Shown: positions 30,235 through 37,955 of the stretch, in pieces
How the letters are laid out: every line of letters begins with the position of its first letter
Numbering within the stretch: position 1 is the stretch's first letter
From: Sedimenticola sp.
Lineage (GTDB): Bacteria > Pseudomonadota > Gammaproteobacteria > Chromatiales > Chromatiaceae
Direction of reading: 5' to 3'
Assembly (NCBI GenBank): GCA_026989135.1
Contig: JALSJZ010000138.1
Coordinates: 1 to 47,396 of the forward strand
DNA: 47,396 bases
Program-made: the position numbers and the translations under genes
Notes under the pieces: generated by a model
What the model saw: the letters and a program-made list of their open reading frames with translations, nothing else
Databases searched by the model: none
Told to the model about the DNA's origin: nothing

Positions 30235-30404
30235 ACCTAAATCCTGCAAGTGATCGTGCTTGCAGAGTGTAAGATATTGATCCGTAGAGTGAATGACAAC
30301 TTTGAGTGGCATCCTTGTTGTGATGGCCGAAAAGTTTTATATCGCTATACGGATCAATAGCTTGCGCTATGTGAGCGCGAGCACTTTCAGGATTTAGATT
30401 AAAG
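30235..30404 (+). other. intergenic region with several inverted repeats (possible structured RNA)
   Basis: 170 bp hold three inverted repeats. CTGCAAG (30244-30250) pairs with CTTGCAG (30259-30265). TATTGATCCGTA (30275-30286) matches TACGGATCAATA (30348-30359) perfectly over 12 bp with 61 nt between. GCTTGCGCT (30360-30368) pairs with AGCGCGAGC (30374-30382) with one wobble. Within the 61-nt loop, ACAAC/GTTGT and GGCATC/GATGGCC can pair further. The nested arrangement could be a multibranched RNA in the SET gene leader, or a small palindromic element. No ORF or terminator was found. Confidence 0.55.
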
Positions 30405-30734
30405 ATGAAGGCATCGAAAGAGAGACTTAAAGATATTGTATACAGCAGTGAATCAACCATTCACGGCACCGGGCTGTTTGCCCGGCGCAAGATCAAAAAA
30501 GGTGAATATATTGGCACCTATGAAGGGCCGACAGCCAGGCGTAACGGCACCTATGTGCTCTGGGTCTATGATGAGGAGGGTGAAGAGCCGATAGGCCGTA
30601 GTGGCAAAAACCTGCTGCGTTATCTCAATCATGCCGTTCCGGGCAATACAGAGTTTGATGGCTTTGACCTCTATGCGCGCAAAAAAATCGAGCCGGATGA
30701 GGAGCTCACCTTTGATTATAAAGAGTTTGATTAA
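30405..30734 (+). CDS. compact SET-domain protein
   Basis: 109 residues that are almost only a SET domain, the fold of protein lysine methyltransferases. The N-terminal substrate/cofactor segment is STIHGTGLFARRKIKKGEYIG. The SAM and pseudoknot motif NHAVPGNTEF (about residues 75-84) is next. The C-terminal ELTFDYKEF supplies the catalytic-Tyr motif. No post-SET Cys cluster and no pre-SET region are present. Such single-domain SET proteins are sporadic in bacteria and their targets are mostly unknown (histone-like or ribosomal proteins are candidates). It lies after a structured intergenic region and 48 nt before the radical SAM gene, so the two may be co-transcribed. Confidence 0.82.
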   Translation: MKASKERLKDIVYSSESTIHGTGLFARRKIKKGEYIGTYEGPTARRNGTYVLWVYDEEGEEPIGRSGKNLLRYLNHAVPGNTEFDGFDLYARKKIEPDEELTFDYKEFD

Positions 30735-30782
30735 GTACCTATACTCAAAGAAGAGACTAATCAATTCAGGGGGGGACTTGTG

Positions 30783-31853
30783 ATGAACCCATTCCCAACA
30801 CGTTATTGGCACAAACTTGAAGATGGCCGAGTGCAGTGTGATCTCTGCCCCAGAGCCTGCAAACTGAAGGATGGTCAGCAGGGGCTATGTTTTGTACGCG
30901 CTGCTGAAGATGGCCAGATCGTACTGACCACCTATGGCCGCTCCAGTGGCTTCTGTATTGACCCTATCGAGAAAAAGCCGCTGAATCATTTTTTGCCGGG
31001 TACGCCGGTGTTGTCGTTTGGAACGGCAGGCTGCAATCTGGCCTGCAAGTTCTGCCAGAACTGGGATATGAGCAAGTCGCGGGAGATCGATATTCTTGCC
31101 GATACCGCCTCTCCAGAGATGATTGCCCGAAAGGCCAGTGAACTGAGCTGCCGCAGTGTTGCCTTTACCTACAATGATCCGGTCATTTTTCTTGAATATG
31201 CGGATGATACCGCCATCGCCTGCCGTGAGCTGGATATTAAAACAGTCGCAGTGACGGCGGGGTACATCTCGGCTGATGGCCCGCGTGAACAGTTCTTTAG
31301 CCATATTGATGCGGCCAATGTTGATCTCAAGGCCTTCACGGAAGGGTTTTATCATAAGCTCACAGGTGGTCATCTGCAGGTGATTTTAGATACCCTGCTC
31401 TATCTGCGGCAGGAGACGGATGTCTGGTTTGAGCTGACTACCTTGCTGATCCCCGGCAGGAATGATTCTGATAAAGAGATCGAGGAGATGACTCAGTGGG
31501 TGGTTGAGCATCTTGGCCCGGATGTCCCCATGCACTTCAGCGCCTTTCACCCGGACTGGAAGATGCTTGATGTGCCACCAACCCCGCTGAAAACGCTGCT
31601 TCAGGCGCGTGAGATTGCCATGAAAAACGGGGTGCGCTACGCCTACATTGGCAATGCCCACGACTGGAGGGCAGACAGCACCTGGTGCCACCAGTGTGGC
31701 GAGCTGCTGATTCAGCGTGACTGGTATGAGCTGGGAACCTGGAATTTGACTGCCAGGGGTGAGTGTCAGGCCTGCGGTACCCGCTGCGCCGGCCTGTTTG
31801 AGGCGCAGCCGGGCAGTTGGGGTTCCCATCGGCAGCCGGTTCGGATGGGGTGA
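30783..31853 (+). CDS. amrS: AmmeMemoRadiSam-type radical SAM enzyme (AmrS-like)
   Basis: 356-residue radical SAM protein of the pyruvate formate-lyase-activating-enzyme-like AmrS group. An N-terminal Cys-rich segment (CDLCPRACKLKDGQQGLC) precedes the SAM/[4Fe-4S] motif CNLACKFCQNWDMS. Family blocks TYNDPVIFLEYADD, DLKAFTEGFYHKLTGG and FHPDWKMLDVPPTP are visible. The C-terminal tail has two CxxC pairs (CHQCG, CQACGTRC), probably zinc- or cluster-binding. The ATG at 30783 has GGGGGA upstream; a GTG at 30780 is also in frame. In many genomes it accompanies AmrA and Memo-like AmrB, which are not in this window. The reaction and substrate are not established. Confidence 0.88.
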   Translation: MNPFPTRYWHKLEDGRVQCDLCPRACKLKDGQQGLCFVRAAEDGQIVLTTYGRSSGFCIDPIEKKPLNHFLPGTPVLSFGTAGCNLACKFCQNWDMSKSREIDILADTASPEMIARKASELSCRSVAFTYNDPVIFLEYADDTAIACRELDIKTVAVTAGYISADGPREQFFSHIDAANVDLKAFTEGFYHKLTGGHLQVILDTLLYLRQETDVWFELTTLLIPGRNDSDKEIEEMTQWVVEHLGPDVPMHFSAFHPDWKMLDVPPTPLKTLLQAREIAMKNGVRYAYIGNAHDWRADSTWCHQCGELLIQRDWYELGTWNLTARGECQACGTRCAGLFEAQPGSWGSHRQPVRMG

Positions 31854-31857
31854 GGGA

Positions 31858-32289
31858 TCAGCTGCTGAGGTTGTGCGTCTCCAGCGGGTAACCGCGATCC
31901 TTGTAGAAGCGGTAGCGGAGGCGGCCGTTTTTGCGCACCTCGGCATCCTGGTCGATCGGTTCTGCAACACGCTCAAAGCGGCTGAAAAAACCCGGGGTCT
32001 CCGGGCTGAGGTTGATCAGGATCTCATGTTCATCCTCGGCATCCTCACCATGGCCAATCAGTACCGGCGTCTGTGTTGGGTCTGCCTTGCCATGCAGGCC
32101 GTGAGGGATGAAGCTGCCGTCACGAAATGTCCACAGCAGACGATCCATATGCCGCGCCTCATCCATTGAGCGGGTGTGTACAAAGACCCGGTGCCCCTGC
32201 TGGTAGGCCTTGTCAGCAAGACGGCAGGCCAGGGTGTAGCGGTTGCTGCGTGCGCCATCGGGTAATATATAGAAGCTGATTTTGGTCAT
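31858..32289 (-). CDS. holC: DNA polymerase III subunit chi
   Basis: Clamp-loader accessory subunit that binds SSB and helps hand off the primer. 143 residues. The pattern TKISFYILPDGARSNRYTLACRLADKAYQQGHRVFVHT and DRLLWTFRDGSFIPHGL, then HEILINLSPETPGFFSRFERVAE, is characteristic of HolC. It overlaps the pepA stop by 4 nt (pepA reads through 32286), matching the conserved pepA-holC pair of gammaproteobacteria. valS, which usually follows, is replaced by the convergent amrS-like gene 4 nt away. No terminator is visible in that tiny gap. Confidence 0.93.
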   Translation of the reverse strand: MTKISFYILPDGARSNRYTLACRLADKAYQQGHRVFVHTRSMDEARHMDRLLWTFRDGSFIPHGLHGKADPTQTPVLIGHGEDAEDEHEILINLSPETPGFFSRFERVAEPIDQDAEVRKNGRLRYRFYKDRGYPLETHNLSS

Positions 32290-33785
32290 TTCAACTGATT
32301 GCTGCGCTTGAGCAGCAGATGGGTCAGCAGGGTGACAGGGCGTCCGGTGGCGCCTTTATGGATGCCCGAGCGCCAGGCCGAGCCGGCGATATCCAGGTGT
32401 GCCCATTTCTGTTTTTTGGTAAAGCGTGAGAGAAAACAGGCGGCGGTGATGGTGCCGCCACCCTTGCCGCCGATATTGGCCATGTCGGCAAAGTTGCTGT
32501 CGAGCTGCTTTTGGTACTCCTCCCAGAGCGGCAGCCGCCAGGCTCTGTCATTGCAGTGCTCTCCAGCCTCCAGGATCTCGTCGGCCAGTGTATCGTTGTT
32601 GCTCAGCAGCCCGGTAGCGTGGCTGCCCAGGGCGACAACGCAGGCGCCGGTGAGGGTGGCGATATCAATCACAATGGCGGGGTTGAACCGTTCGCTGTAG
32701 GTGAGGGCGTCGCAGAGTAGCAGTCGCCCCTCGGCATCGGTATTCAGTATCTCGATGGTCTGCCCGGACATGCTGGTGACAATATCGCCCGGCTTGTTGG
32801 CGGCACCATCCGGCAGGTTTTCCGAGGCAGGCACGATGCCAACCACATTGATGGGCAGCTCAAGCCCTGCGCAGGCGGCCAGGGTGCCGATGACGCTGGC
32901 ACCGCCGCACATGTCATACTTCATCTCATCCATGGCGGGGGAGGGTTTGATGGAGATGCCGCCCGCATCAAAGGTGAGTCCTTTGCCCACCAGCACCACC
33001 GGCTTGCTCCTTGCTGGGCCGCCGTGATACTCCATGATGATCAGTTTGGCGGGCTGGCGGCTGCCGCGTGATACAGAGAGGAGTGCCCCCATCTTCAGCG
33101 TCTCCATCTGCTTCTCATCCAGCACCTTGACCTTGAGTTTGCTCGATTTGCGCCCCAGTCGGCGCGCCTGCTCGGCCAGGTGGCTGGGGGTACAGATGTT
33201 GCCAGGCATGTTGCCCAGGTCTTTGGCCAGGTTGATGCCATGGGTTATGGCCTGCCCGTGAGTGACCGCTTTTTGTGCGATCTTCAGCGCCTTTCGGTCG
33301 CTGACCAGCAGGGTGAGTTTTTTTAGTGGCCGCTTGGGTGGCTTGGGGTCGCTTTTGCACTGGTCGAAGCGGTAGGTCGCTTCGTTGCTCTTGATGATGG
33401 CATCGCGCAGTTGGGTGTAGAGATCCGTGGTTGCCGGTGCCAATGCAGGCAGGCAGAGGATGGCCTCCATGGTATGACCACTGTTGAGTTTGGATATGGC
33501 TTTGCCAACGGCCTCACTGTGTTTGCTGCGGTCGTAATCTTTCTGTGTGCCGCAACCTACCAGCAGCACGCGTTCGCACAGTGTGCCGGGCAGATCATAG
33601 AGCATGAGTGTCTGGCCGGGCTCTCCATCCATATCCCCTTTTTTCAGGATGCTGGTGAGAAAACCACTGCTGGCACGGTCTACTGTTTTAGCGGCATCTG
33701 AAAGTTTGCGTCTGGAAAATATGCCCAATACCAGGCAGGGGGTGCGCTGCCTGGAGGGGTCACCCGCTTTGGCGTTGTAGTTCAT
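32286..33785 (-). CDS. pepA: cytosol (leucyl) aminopeptidase, M17 family
   Basis: Two-metal hexameric aminopeptidase; in some bacteria it also binds DNA in Xer recombination. 499 residues. The C-terminal catalytic domain has VGKGLTFDAGGISIKP (metal Lys/Asp), the family signature NTDAEGRLLLCDAL, then ATLTGACVVALG and the late DIAGSAW. The N-terminal macro-like domain is divergent, as is normal. Start at the ATG 33785 follows GGAG. It is divergent from lptF (95 bp apart), an arrangement conserved in gammaproteobacteria, and overlaps holC. DNA-binding function in this species is unknown. Confidence 0.95.
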   Translation of the reverse strand: MNYNAKAGDPSRQRTPCLVLGIFSRRKLSDAAKTVDRASSGFLTSILKKGDMDGEPGQTLMLYDLPGTLCERVLLVGCGTQKDYDRSKHSEAVGKAISKLNSGHTMEAILCLPALAPATTDLYTQLRDAIIKSNEATYRFDQCKSDPKPPKRPLKKLTLLVSDRKALKIAQKAVTHGQAITHGINLAKDLGNMPGNICTPSHLAEQARRLGRKSSKLKVKVLDEKQMETLKMGALLSVSRGSRQPAKLIIMEYHGGPARSKPVVLVGKGLTFDAGGISIKPSPAMDEMKYDMCGGASVIGTLAACAGLELPINVVGIVPASENLPDGAANKPGDIVTSMSGQTIEILNTDAEGRLLLCDALTYSERFNPAIVIDIATLTGACVVALGSHATGLLSNNDTLADEILEAGEHCNDRAWRLPLWEEYQKQLDSNFADMANIGGKGGGTITAACFLSRFTKKQKWAHLDIAGSAWRSGIHKGATGRPVTLLTHLLLKRSNQLK

Positions 33786-33880
33786 CTGAACTCCTTTAAA
33801 GATTAGGTTCTCTCATCATAGGTTTTTCGTTAGGATGCCTACAATCTGGCAAATCTACAAGAATCAACCACCCGTTTTTT

Positions 33881-34984
33881 ATGTTTTCAATTATTGATCG
33901 ATATCTGTTGAGTGAAACGCTAAAGGGGCTGTTCACGATACTGACCGTGCTGTTGCTGATTTTGGTTGGACATGCCTTCATCAATAATCTTGCACGGGTG
34001 GCGATGGGTACCCTGACCAACGGGGTCATCATGGAGCTGTTGGGGCTGGAGGTGCTGCGGGTGCTTGGGATCTTGCTGCCGGCCGCCTATTTTTTTGCCA
34101 TCCTCTATACGCTGGGGCGGATGTATCGGGACAATGAGATGACGGCCATGTCATCCTGCGGGCTCAGCGTGTTTCGCATCTACCGAGCCTTTCTCTATTC
34201 GATGGTGCCGCTGGCGGGGCTTGTGGCATGGCTTACGCTATCGGTGCTGCCCTGGGCCAATCAGTATATTGACGAGATCCGCCATCTGCAGAAGACAGAG
34301 ACCAATGTGACCAGCATGGCAGCAGGCCGTTTCACCGAGTTCAGCCGGGGTGATCTGGTCTTCTATGTAGAAAATCTGATGCTGGATAACCGCATGCAAA
34401 ATGTCTTTGTACAGAATCGGCAACACGGAAAGGTGGGGTTGATCACTGCGGAGGAGGGGTATCAGTATGAGGATGAAGAGACCGGAAGCCGCTATATTGT
34501 GCTGGAGCGCGGCTACCGCTATCAGGGCATTGCCGGGCAGGCTGACTATTCGGTGAGTGAGTTTGAAAGGTATGCGGTGCGGGTTGCACAGGAGGATCCA
34601 TCATCAGCCAGACTCAGGCGCAAATCGCTCTCCTCGGAAGAGCTGATGAACTCAGAGAGTATCAGGGACAGGGCCGAGTTCCAGTATCGTCTGGCATTCC
34701 CGCTGGCGGTGGTTGTCTTTACCCTGGTGAGTGTGCCATTAAGTCGTTCATCCCCCCGCCAGGGGGTCTATGGGCGGCTGTTCATCGCCTTTCTGGTCTA
34801 TTTCACCTTTTTTAACCTGCTTGGCGTTTCGGGAACCTGGATGAAGGATGGCATCACCCCAGAGTGGATGGGACGTTGGTGGGTGCATATTCTGATGCTG
34901 AGTCTGGCTGCCCCGCTGGTGCTGCGAGATTCGGTCTGGGCCTGGTCTATAAAGCGTTGGTGGCTGGCGAGGCGCACTGCATGA
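33881..34984 (+). CDS. lptF: LPS export permease LptF
   Basis: Inner-membrane subunit of the LptB2FGC transporter that extracts lipopolysaccharide. 367 residues. The N-terminal helix begins MFSIIDRYLLSETLKGLFTILTVLLLILV. A cluster of helices is interrupted by a periplasmic jellyroll of about 150 residues (about 115-255: TNVTSMAAGRFTEFSRGDLVFYVE). Three C-terminal helices follow. Conserved coupling-helix region YRDNEMTAMSSCGLS contacts LptB. The ATG at 33881 begins 95 nt from the divergent pepA. Its stop overlaps lptG by ATGA, coupling the two. Confidence 0.95.
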   Translation: MFSIIDRYLLSETLKGLFTILTVLLLILVGHAFINNLARVAMGTLTNGVIMELLGLEVLRVLGILLPAAYFFAILYTLGRMYRDNEMTAMSSCGLSVFRIYRAFLYSMVPLAGLVAWLTLSVLPWANQYIDEIRHLQKTETNVTSMAAGRFTEFSRGDLVFYVENLMLDNRMQNVFVQNRQHGKVGLITAEEGYQYEDEETGSRYIVLERGYRYQGIAGQADYSVSEFERYAVRVAQEDPSSARLRRKSLSSEELMNSESIRDRAEFQYRLAFPLAVVVFTLVSVPLSRSSPRQGVYGRLFIAFLVYFTFFNLLGVSGTWMKDGITPEWMGRWWVHILMLSLAAPLVLRDSVWAWSIKRWWLARRTA

Positions 34985-36045
34985 AGATTCTGGACATCTA
35001 TATCGGGCGGGCGGTCATCCTGGGCACGGTGATGGTGATGGCGGTGCTGCTGACGCTGCTGGGGTTTCTCACGCTGATGGATGAGCTGGGAGATGTGGGT
35101 GAGGGGCGATACCAGGTTGGGGATGCCTTCCTGTTTGTATTGCTGACGCTGCCACGTTTTGCCTATGAGCTATCACCCATGGCCGCACTGCTGGGTAGCC
35201 TGATCGGGCTGGGTGGGTTGGCCAATAACTCCGAACTTACAGCCATGCGGGCGGCCGGTGTGTCGTATGCGCGCATTGTGTTGTCGGTGTTGCAGGCGGG
35301 TCTGCTGATGTTGGTGGTGGCGCTCTTTTTTGGCGAGATCATTGCGCCTGAAACAGAACAGTATGCGCAGACCATGCGTTCACAGGCGCTGGCCAAGCAG
35401 GTGACGCTTAAAACCAAGTATGGTTTCTGGGCGCGGGATGGTGGAGCCTATATCAACATCCGCAATATCCTGCCGGGGTCGCGGCTTGAGGATATCTATA
35501 TCTACGAATACGGTGAAGATAAGCAGCTGAAGTTCTCTACCCATGCCGCATCGGCAAGGTATGAAAAGGATCAATGGCTGTTGCAGGATATCCGGCAGAG
35601 CCAGTTTACGGATGACGGGGTGCAGGTTCGTACCATAGAACGCGCCACCTGGGATTCAATGCTGGATCCAGGGCTGCTGAATGTGGTTTCGCTTAACCCT
35701 CATATCCTGCCAGCCTGGGGGCTTTACAAGTACATTCGCTTTTTACACACCAATGGTCAGGATGCCAAGAGCTATGAGGTGGCCTTCTGGGGCAAGATGG
35801 TCACCCCGCTGGTGACGCTGATCATGCTCTATCTCTCAATGTCCTTTGTCTTTGGTCAGCTGCGCAGCTCCGGGATTGGGCAGCGGGTCTTTCTGGGGGC
35901 GATGGTTGGCAGCGGCTTTTTTCTGATGAGCAAGGCCTTCTCATATATGGCCATCGTATATGACCTGAATGCGCTGTTTGCAGCCTCCTTCCCCGCGCTG
36001 CTGCTGCTGGGTGCTGCGCTCTTCTTGAGTTACAGGGTGAATTGA
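34981..36045 (+). CDS. lptG: LPS export permease LptG
   Basis: Second permease subunit of LptB2FGC. 354 residues from the ATG at 34981, which overlaps the lptF stop; an in-frame start further upstream lies inside lptF and is rejected. Helices include ILGTVMVMAVLLTLLGFLTL at the N-terminus. The coupling helix has NSELTAMRAAGVSYARI. The periplasmic jellyroll covers about 120-270. It ends with LLLLGAALFLSYRVN. Gene order lptF-lptG is universal in proteobacteria. It ends 1 nt from the convergent RDD gene, with no terminator visible between the two. Confidence 0.95.
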   Translation: MKILDIYIGRAVILGTVMVMAVLLTLLGFLTLMDELGDVGEGRYQVGDAFLFVLLTLPRFAYELSPMAALLGSLIGLGGLANNSELTAMRAAGVSYARIVLSVLQAGLLMLVVALFFGEIIAPETEQYAQTMRSQALAKQVTLKTKYGFWARDGGAYINIRNILPGSRLEDIYIYEYGEDKQLKFSTHAASARYEKDQWLLQDIRQSQFTDDGVQVRTIERATWDSMLDPGLLNVVSLNPHILPAWGLYKYIRFLHTNGQDAKSYEVAFWGKMVTPLVTLIMLYLSMSFVFGQLRSSGIGQRVFLGAMVGSGFFLMSKAFSYMAIVYDLNALFAASFPALLLLGAALFLSYRVN

Positions 36046-36046
36046 A

Positions 36047-36520
36047 TTAGTTGCTGTTTTTGACGCGCTTTGCAGCGATCACTAGGCGGGTTTTTGAGAG
36101 CCGGTCATGCCAGGCGAGCTTGTCGTGATCGACCAGAATCCAGAGAAACCCCAACCCTGCCGCCGCCCAGGAGAGCAGGGCAGAAAAATACCGCAGCAGG
36201 GCATCGCGCCATGTGAGTGGTCTCCCATCATCACGTACGGCTCGGAGCCGCCATGCCCGCATGCCCAGTGTCTGCCCGCCTTTGATCCAGAACCACGAGA
36301 AGAAAAAGGGTGGGATAAGGCCAAAAACTATTAATTGAAAGAGCGGGTTGCGGCCTACTGAGGTGTCCCCGGCCTCCAGCCCGAGAGGTATAATAATAAG
36401 CGATGTTGCAACCATCAGAAGCGCCAGAAGCAGCAGTCCGTCATAACAGATAGCGGCCAAACGCCGAAAGAGACCCGGGGTGACGGCCTGTGTAATATCG
36501 ATAGGGTTTTGTCTGCTCAT
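36047..36520 (-). CDS. RDD-family membrane protein
   Basis: 157 residues from the ATG at 36520 (a longer frame to 36577 has a non-conserved N-terminus). It has an RDD-type core: three hydrophobic helices (GLLLLALLMVATSLIIIPLGL, LFQLIVFGLIPPFFFSWFW, and YFSALLSWAAAGLGFLWILV) and the family segment GQTLGMRAWRLRAVRDDGRPLTWRDALLRYF. RDD proteins are thought to take part in transport or stress at the inner membrane; the role is unknown. It converges on lptG. The segment DHDKLAWHDRLSKTRLV is conserved at the C-terminus. Confidence 0.9.
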   Translation of the reverse strand: MSRQNPIDITQAVTPGLFRRLAAICYDGLLLLALLMVATSLIIIPLGLEAGDTSVGRNPLFQLIVFGLIPPFFFSWFWIKGGQTLGMRAWRLRAVRDDGRPLTWRDALLRYFSALLSWAAAGLGFLWILVDHDKLAWHDRLSKTRLVIAAKRVKNSN

Positions 36521-36719
36521 GAGCAGGATTCTACCTGAAACCGGGCAGGAAATTAGGTGGTTTGAGCGCGTTTGCATTTAAATTTAGGGCAAAACTGCCA
36601 AAAGTTGACTAGAATGGACAGTAATGGCTTTCCTGTGGATGATGGGAGGTCACGGGCTAAGAATAATAATATCAAGGGTTAACCATTGAGATTTCTTGGC
36701 AATCAAGGGGGTGAGCAGA

Positions 36720-37079
36720 ATGGAGCACCGTTACGCACTGCGCAAGCCAGTGACACTGGATGTTGTTGTAACCTACCAGGCACTGGGACTGGTTCATGGG
36801 CGCACCATGAATGTCGGCCTTGGCGGCATGTATATCGAGACGGGTCGTGTCGAATTGCCGGTTAATGCGCTGATTAAAACCGCTTTTTTTCTAAATGAAG
36901 ATGGGATGCACAAGCCATGCAGTGCAGATGCAATGGTGGTGCATAGCTGCGCACGCGGGGCGGGTCTGATGTTTAATGATCTCGATGATGAGCTGCACGC
37001 TGCGCTGCAACGCTTGCTGGATCGCTCCCGCGATAATGTAATGCCAGATCAACAGTGCATTGCAGGGGCGCAAATCTGA
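36720..37079 (+). CDS. PilZ-like domain protein with altered motif
   Basis: 119 residues. The first PilZ box RxxxR is kept as RYALRKPV. The second box (D/N-x-S-x-x-G) reads NVGLGGMYIE, with Gly where Ser is usual. A C-terminal helix (DDELHAALQRLLDRSRD) is typical of small PilZ proteins. If cyclic di-GMP is bound, affinity may be lowered by the change. The ATG at 36720 has AAGGGGGTGA upstream; an in-frame TTG at 36696 is less likely. It is monocistronic in a region that also contains an HD-GYP phosphodiesterase about 10 kb away, so local c-di-GMP signalling is plausible. Confidence 0.8.
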   Translation: MEHRYALRKPVTLDVVVTYQALGLVHGRTMNVGLGGMYIETGRVELPVNALIKTAFFLNEDGMHKPCSADAMVVHSCARGAGLMFNDLDDELHAALQRLLDRSRDNVMPDQQCIAGAQI

Positions 37080-37183
37080 TTGCATCTGTCTTGCCCCTGG
37101 AAGGCTCCGGTCAGAGCCAACAAGAGGCACCCCCGGCCTTGTATGAAAATAGGTGGTGGATGCCCAATTTCACTCATCTTCCA
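37080..37183 (+). other. gap between the PilZ-like gene and the rimP promoter
   Basis: 104 bp without an ORF. GGCTC (37103-37107) pairs with GAGCC (37114-37118) in a small hairpin without a T-tract. No tRNA-Met was found here, unlike Escherichia coli, where metY precedes rimP. Confidence 0.5.
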
Positions 37184-37213
37184 TTGATGCAAACAGGGAT
37201 ATGCTGGTATACT
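37184..37213 (+). promoter_or_regulatory. strong sigma70 promoter of the rimP leader
   Basis: -35 TTGATG (37184-37189), 18-nt spacer, -10 TATACT (37208-37213), with TGG just before the -10 (extended -10 element). The expected start is near 37220. No coding region follows until 37481. Confidence 0.8.
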
Positions 37214-37219
37214 CCAGCG

Positions 37220-37378
37220 CCTTAGTCGGGCGGACTCCCTCGTGATTCGATAGTAACGTCCTGATCAGAGCGGGTTTTGGTGCTGTAATACCCTTGGCAA
37301 TGCCAAGCAGACGAAGCGGGCAAACAGCCCTTGCTACCAGATTTTAGAATAAAAAACCCCGGCACCGGGGTTTTTTTT
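37220..37378 (+). ncRNA. candidate small RNA / rimP leader ending at an intrinsic terminator
   Basis: About 155 nt between a strong promoter and a strong terminator, with no convincing ORF. Internal hairpins are GGG/CCC (37228-37230 with 37237-37239), CTTGGC-AAT-GCCAAG (37293-37307) and GGGC-AAACA-GCCC (37318-37330). A rimP-leader attenuator class is known in gammaproteobacteria; this module has the right location and layout, but I could not align it to that family. It could equally be an independent sRNA. A 15-codon frame (37300-37347) ends 3 nt before the terminator stem but has no ribosome binding site. Confidence 0.6.
37351..37378 (+). terminator. first intrinsic terminator in the rimP leader
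   Basis: AAAAAACCCCG, loop GCAC, CGGGGTTTTTTTT. GC-rich stem followed by eight T. It lies about 130 nt after the predicted transcription start and 100 nt before rimP. Confidence 0.9.
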
Positions 37379-37428
37379 CGGGTTTGGTTCGTGGCGTTTT
37401 GGTCACACTAAATTTATTGAATTATTTG

Positions 37429-37452
37429 AAGTGGGCCTTTGGCCCATTTTTT
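37429..37452 (+). terminator. second intrinsic terminator or attenuator just before rimP
   Basis: AAGTGGGCC (37429-37437), loop TTT, GGCCCATTT (37441-37449), then three further T. It ends 28 nt before the rimP start codon. Transcription from the upstream promoter must pass both hairpins to reach rimP-nusA-infB. Confidence 0.8.
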
Positions 37453-37480
37453 ATTTGTGCCCTGTGCTGGGTGGTTATTG

Positions 37481-37939
37481 ATGCGAAGTGCTCCAGACAA
37501 TTTGACTCAAACAATACGCCAGGTCGTCGAGTCCATGGGTTATGAATTGGTGGGCATTGAGCTGTTGAGTCGGCAAAAACAGGGTGTGCTGCTGCGTATC
37601 TATATTGATTCCGACAAAGGCATAACGCTTGATGACTGCACAACCGTCAGTCACCAGGTCAGTGGGCTGCTGGATGTAGAGAACCCTATTGAAGAGAATT
37701 ATGACCTGGAGGTCTCTTCGCCAGGCATAGACAGGCCACTGTTTGACAGAGAGCACTTTGAGCGCTTCAGAGGAAAAAAAGCACGCATCAGAATGCGCAT
37801 CAGACAAAATGGTCGCCGCAGGTATGATGGGGTTTTGATGGGTGTCAAGGGTGATGATGTGACCCTTGATATAGAGGGTGAAAGGTTTAACTTACCGCTG
37901 GATCAGATTGAGTCTGCACGGCTCATACCAGAATTCTGA
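37481..37939 (+). CDS. rimP: ribosome maturation factor RimP
   Basis: Assembly factor for the 30S subunit. 152 residues, typical. The N-terminal alpha/beta domain has GYELVGIELL and LLRIYIDSDKGITLDDC. The conserved DLEVSSPGIDRPLF follows, and a C-terminal SH3-like domain (about 85-152) has FRGKKARIRM ... LPLDQIESARLIPEF. The ATG at 37481 has GGGTGG upstream; the in-frame site at 37439 would start inside the terminator hairpin. First gene of rimP-nusA-infB-rbfA-truB-rpsO-pnp. It is preceded by two terminators, suggesting attenuation or antitermination control. Confidence 0.95.
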   Translation: MRSAPDNLTQTIRQVVESMGYELVGIELLSRQKQGVLLRIYIDSDKGITLDDCTTVSHQVSGLLDVENPIEENYDLEVSSPGIDRPLFDREHFERFRGKKARIRMRIRQNGRRRYDGVLMGVKGDDVTLDIEGERFNLPLDQIESARLIPEF

Positions 37940-37955
37940 TTAGGAATTGGAATAG

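Noticed and set aside
30244-30265. Intrinsic terminator after rarA
   Set aside because: The stem is only 7 bp and is not followed by a T-tract.
37184-37480. tRNA-Met as in the E. coli metY-rimP locus
   Set aside because: No cloverleaf, anticodon loop or T-loop consensus could be drawn.
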